Shown in pieces: positions 6,011 through 6,884 of a stretch of 6,884 bases of DNA. Below the pieces are notes generated by a model. It did no database searches. It had not been told where the DNA came from and saw only the letters and a program-made list of their open reading frames with translations. Origin of the DNA: Pseudolysobacter sp. (lineage in GTDB: Bacteria; Pseudomonadota; Gammaproteobacteria; Xanthomonadales; Rhodanobacteraceae); the NCBI GenBank assembly GCA_025351985.1, contig JANXUW010000726.1:1-6884 (forward strand). The letters are read 5' to 3'. The translations under genes and the position numbers were made by a program. Within the stretch, counting starts at the first letter, position 1, and every line of letters starts with the position of its first letter.

Positions 6011-6884
6011 TCAACAATAGTACTGCCAGCAATAGCAGGGTCGGCCAAGTCAGGGCAGGGATGGTCACGGCAGAATACGGCGTTGCCGCGTAGGTGACTG
6101 CATTGTCAGTGGAAGTCGACGCCAGGCTGGGGTTCGATGAAGCATCCATTGCGGCCCCTGCAGGAATACCGACCACGATGATTCCCGGGCCGGTCATGCC
6201 TGCCACAGACACCGTGTAATTGGCGCCGCTGCCCGTCACGCTGGCCAGCATGCTGCCCGCTGTACTGCCGGCGAATGAAATATCGGTGCCGGTAAACCCG
6301 GTCACGGGCTCGCTGAAAACCACGGTGAACAAAATAGGCGCGGTGTAGGCGGGATCGGCTTGTGTCGCGGCTTGGTTGATCGTCACCGAGGGCGGCACCG
6401 TATCTGCGATCACGCTCGTACATGCCGAAAATTCCGAGGTGTTGTCGGCCGGATCCGTTGCCGTTGCGGTGATCACCTGGCCCATGATTGTGGTAACCGG
6501 CAGCGTCGTATCGACCACGCCGTTGCCTGAACCATCCGTGGTCACATTGCGGAATCCGAGATAGGCCTGACCCTGGCCGTTACCCGAGATGTCACAGCTT
6601 GCACTGGCAAAAAACTCCACGCGGAAAATCGTGTTCGCGGCACTGTTCAAGCTGCCCGTCACCGAGGTCGAACCGGCAGCGCTGGTCGCCGCAGTGAGTA
6701 CCGGAAAATTTTGCAGATTGTTGGCGCCTGTATCGGTATCGCCCGGATCGTTGGCGTCGACCCCCGGCGTACCCAGGTCGATTCCGAGCGAGGTATTGCC
6801 GAATATCGAATTGCCGAAGATCGCGTTGTTGATAGCAAGCTGACCGCAGAAGTTGTCGGTCACGACGTTGATACCGTCGCCGCT
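5982..6884 (-). CDS. Secreted beta-helix/Ig-like surface protein, C-terminal part, with IPTL-CTERM-like tail
   Basis: The last 300 residues of a larger protein are seen; the frame is open at the right edge, and the GTG at 6863 is internal, not a start. Residues 1-64 look like the end of a right-handed parallel beta-helix (INNAIFGNSIFGNTSLGIDL, then DPGDTDTGANNLQNFPVL). Residues 65-159 form a beta-rich module with ITATATDPADNTSEFS, as in Ig-like repeats. Residues 163-265 are a bacterial Ig-like domain (FTVVFSEPVTGFTGTDISF, GMTGPGIIVVGIPAGAA, then STSTDNAVTYA). The tail (275-300) is IPALTWP, a hydrophobic run of about 13 Leu/Val/Ile/Ala residues, then an Arg-rich end (RYRRV). This is the layout of IPTL-CTERM/PEP-CTERM sorting signals, with Ala in place of the usual Thr. 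Such proteins are exported and processed at the envelope. Codon use matches the GC-rich host. The ligand and role are unknown. Confidence 0.88.
   Translation of the reverse strand, partial: SGDGINVVTDNFCGQLAINNAIFGNSIFGNTSLGIDLGTPGVDANDPGDTDTGANNLQNFPVLTAATSAAGSTSVTGSLNSAANTIFRVEFFASASCDISGNGQGQAYLGFRNVTTDGSGNGVVDTTLPVTTIMGQVITATATDPADNTSEFSACTSVIADTVPPSVTINQAATQADPAYTAPILFTVVFSEPVTGFTGTDISFAGSTAGSMLASVTGSGANYTVSVAGMTGPGIIVVGIPAGAAMDASSNPSLASTSTDNAVTYAATPYSAVTIPALTWPTLLLLAVLLLIIAARYRRV

Noticed and set aside
5668..6093. 141-residue plus-strand reading frame
   Set aside because: It is Arg-rich out-of-frame reading over the small gene and the end of the surface-protein gene.

Overview
The window comes from a GC-rich proteobacterial chromosome, most likely a gammaproteobacterium. 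The reasons are a ygiB-ygiC pair, a cytoplasmic-type M14 peptidase, a DsbA/FrnE-like oxidoreductase, and a surface protein ending in an IPTL-CTERM-like tail. A Xanthomonadales/Rhodanobacteraceae-type host would fit, but that is inference. 60-base blocks counted by hand in the flanking genes are about 65-67% G+C.

Layout from left to right: (1) the last 50 codons of a YgiB-like DUF1190 protein (+), ending in a serine run; (2) ygiC (+), 386 codons, whose ATG follows the ygiB stop after one base; (3) a clearly AT-richer segment (blocks of 40-48% G+C) of roughly 1.9 kb, holding one minus-strand gene for a protein with a TOPRIM domain. That gene is broken by a single in-frame TGA at 1839-1837. Codons continue in the same frame, with recognisable protein sequence, for another 135 residues. 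The segment lies between the stop codons of two convergent housekeeping genes, as expected for a small horizontally acquired cargo insertion; (4) a probable minus-strand operon of a DsbA/FrnE-like thioredoxin-fold protein followed by an M14 zinc carboxypeptidase; (5) a 131-base divergent region with two small dyads and a candidate promoter; (6) a small uncharacterised gene (+); (7) the C-terminal 300 residues of a large secreted beta-helix/Ig-like protein (-) with an IPTL-CTERM-like anchor, running off the right edge and overlapping the small gene tail to tail by 29 bases.

The flanking genes look like ordinary core or peripheral metabolism and envelope functions. The unusual part is the central TOPRIM gene. 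It has a long N-terminal region I cannot assign, no ATPase domain or ATPase partner in view, and a nonsense codon just after the TOPRIM acidic motifs. It could be a degraded defence-type gene, a truncated but working variant, or a sequencing error. No tRNA, rRNA, CRISPR array, transposase or integrase was seen.
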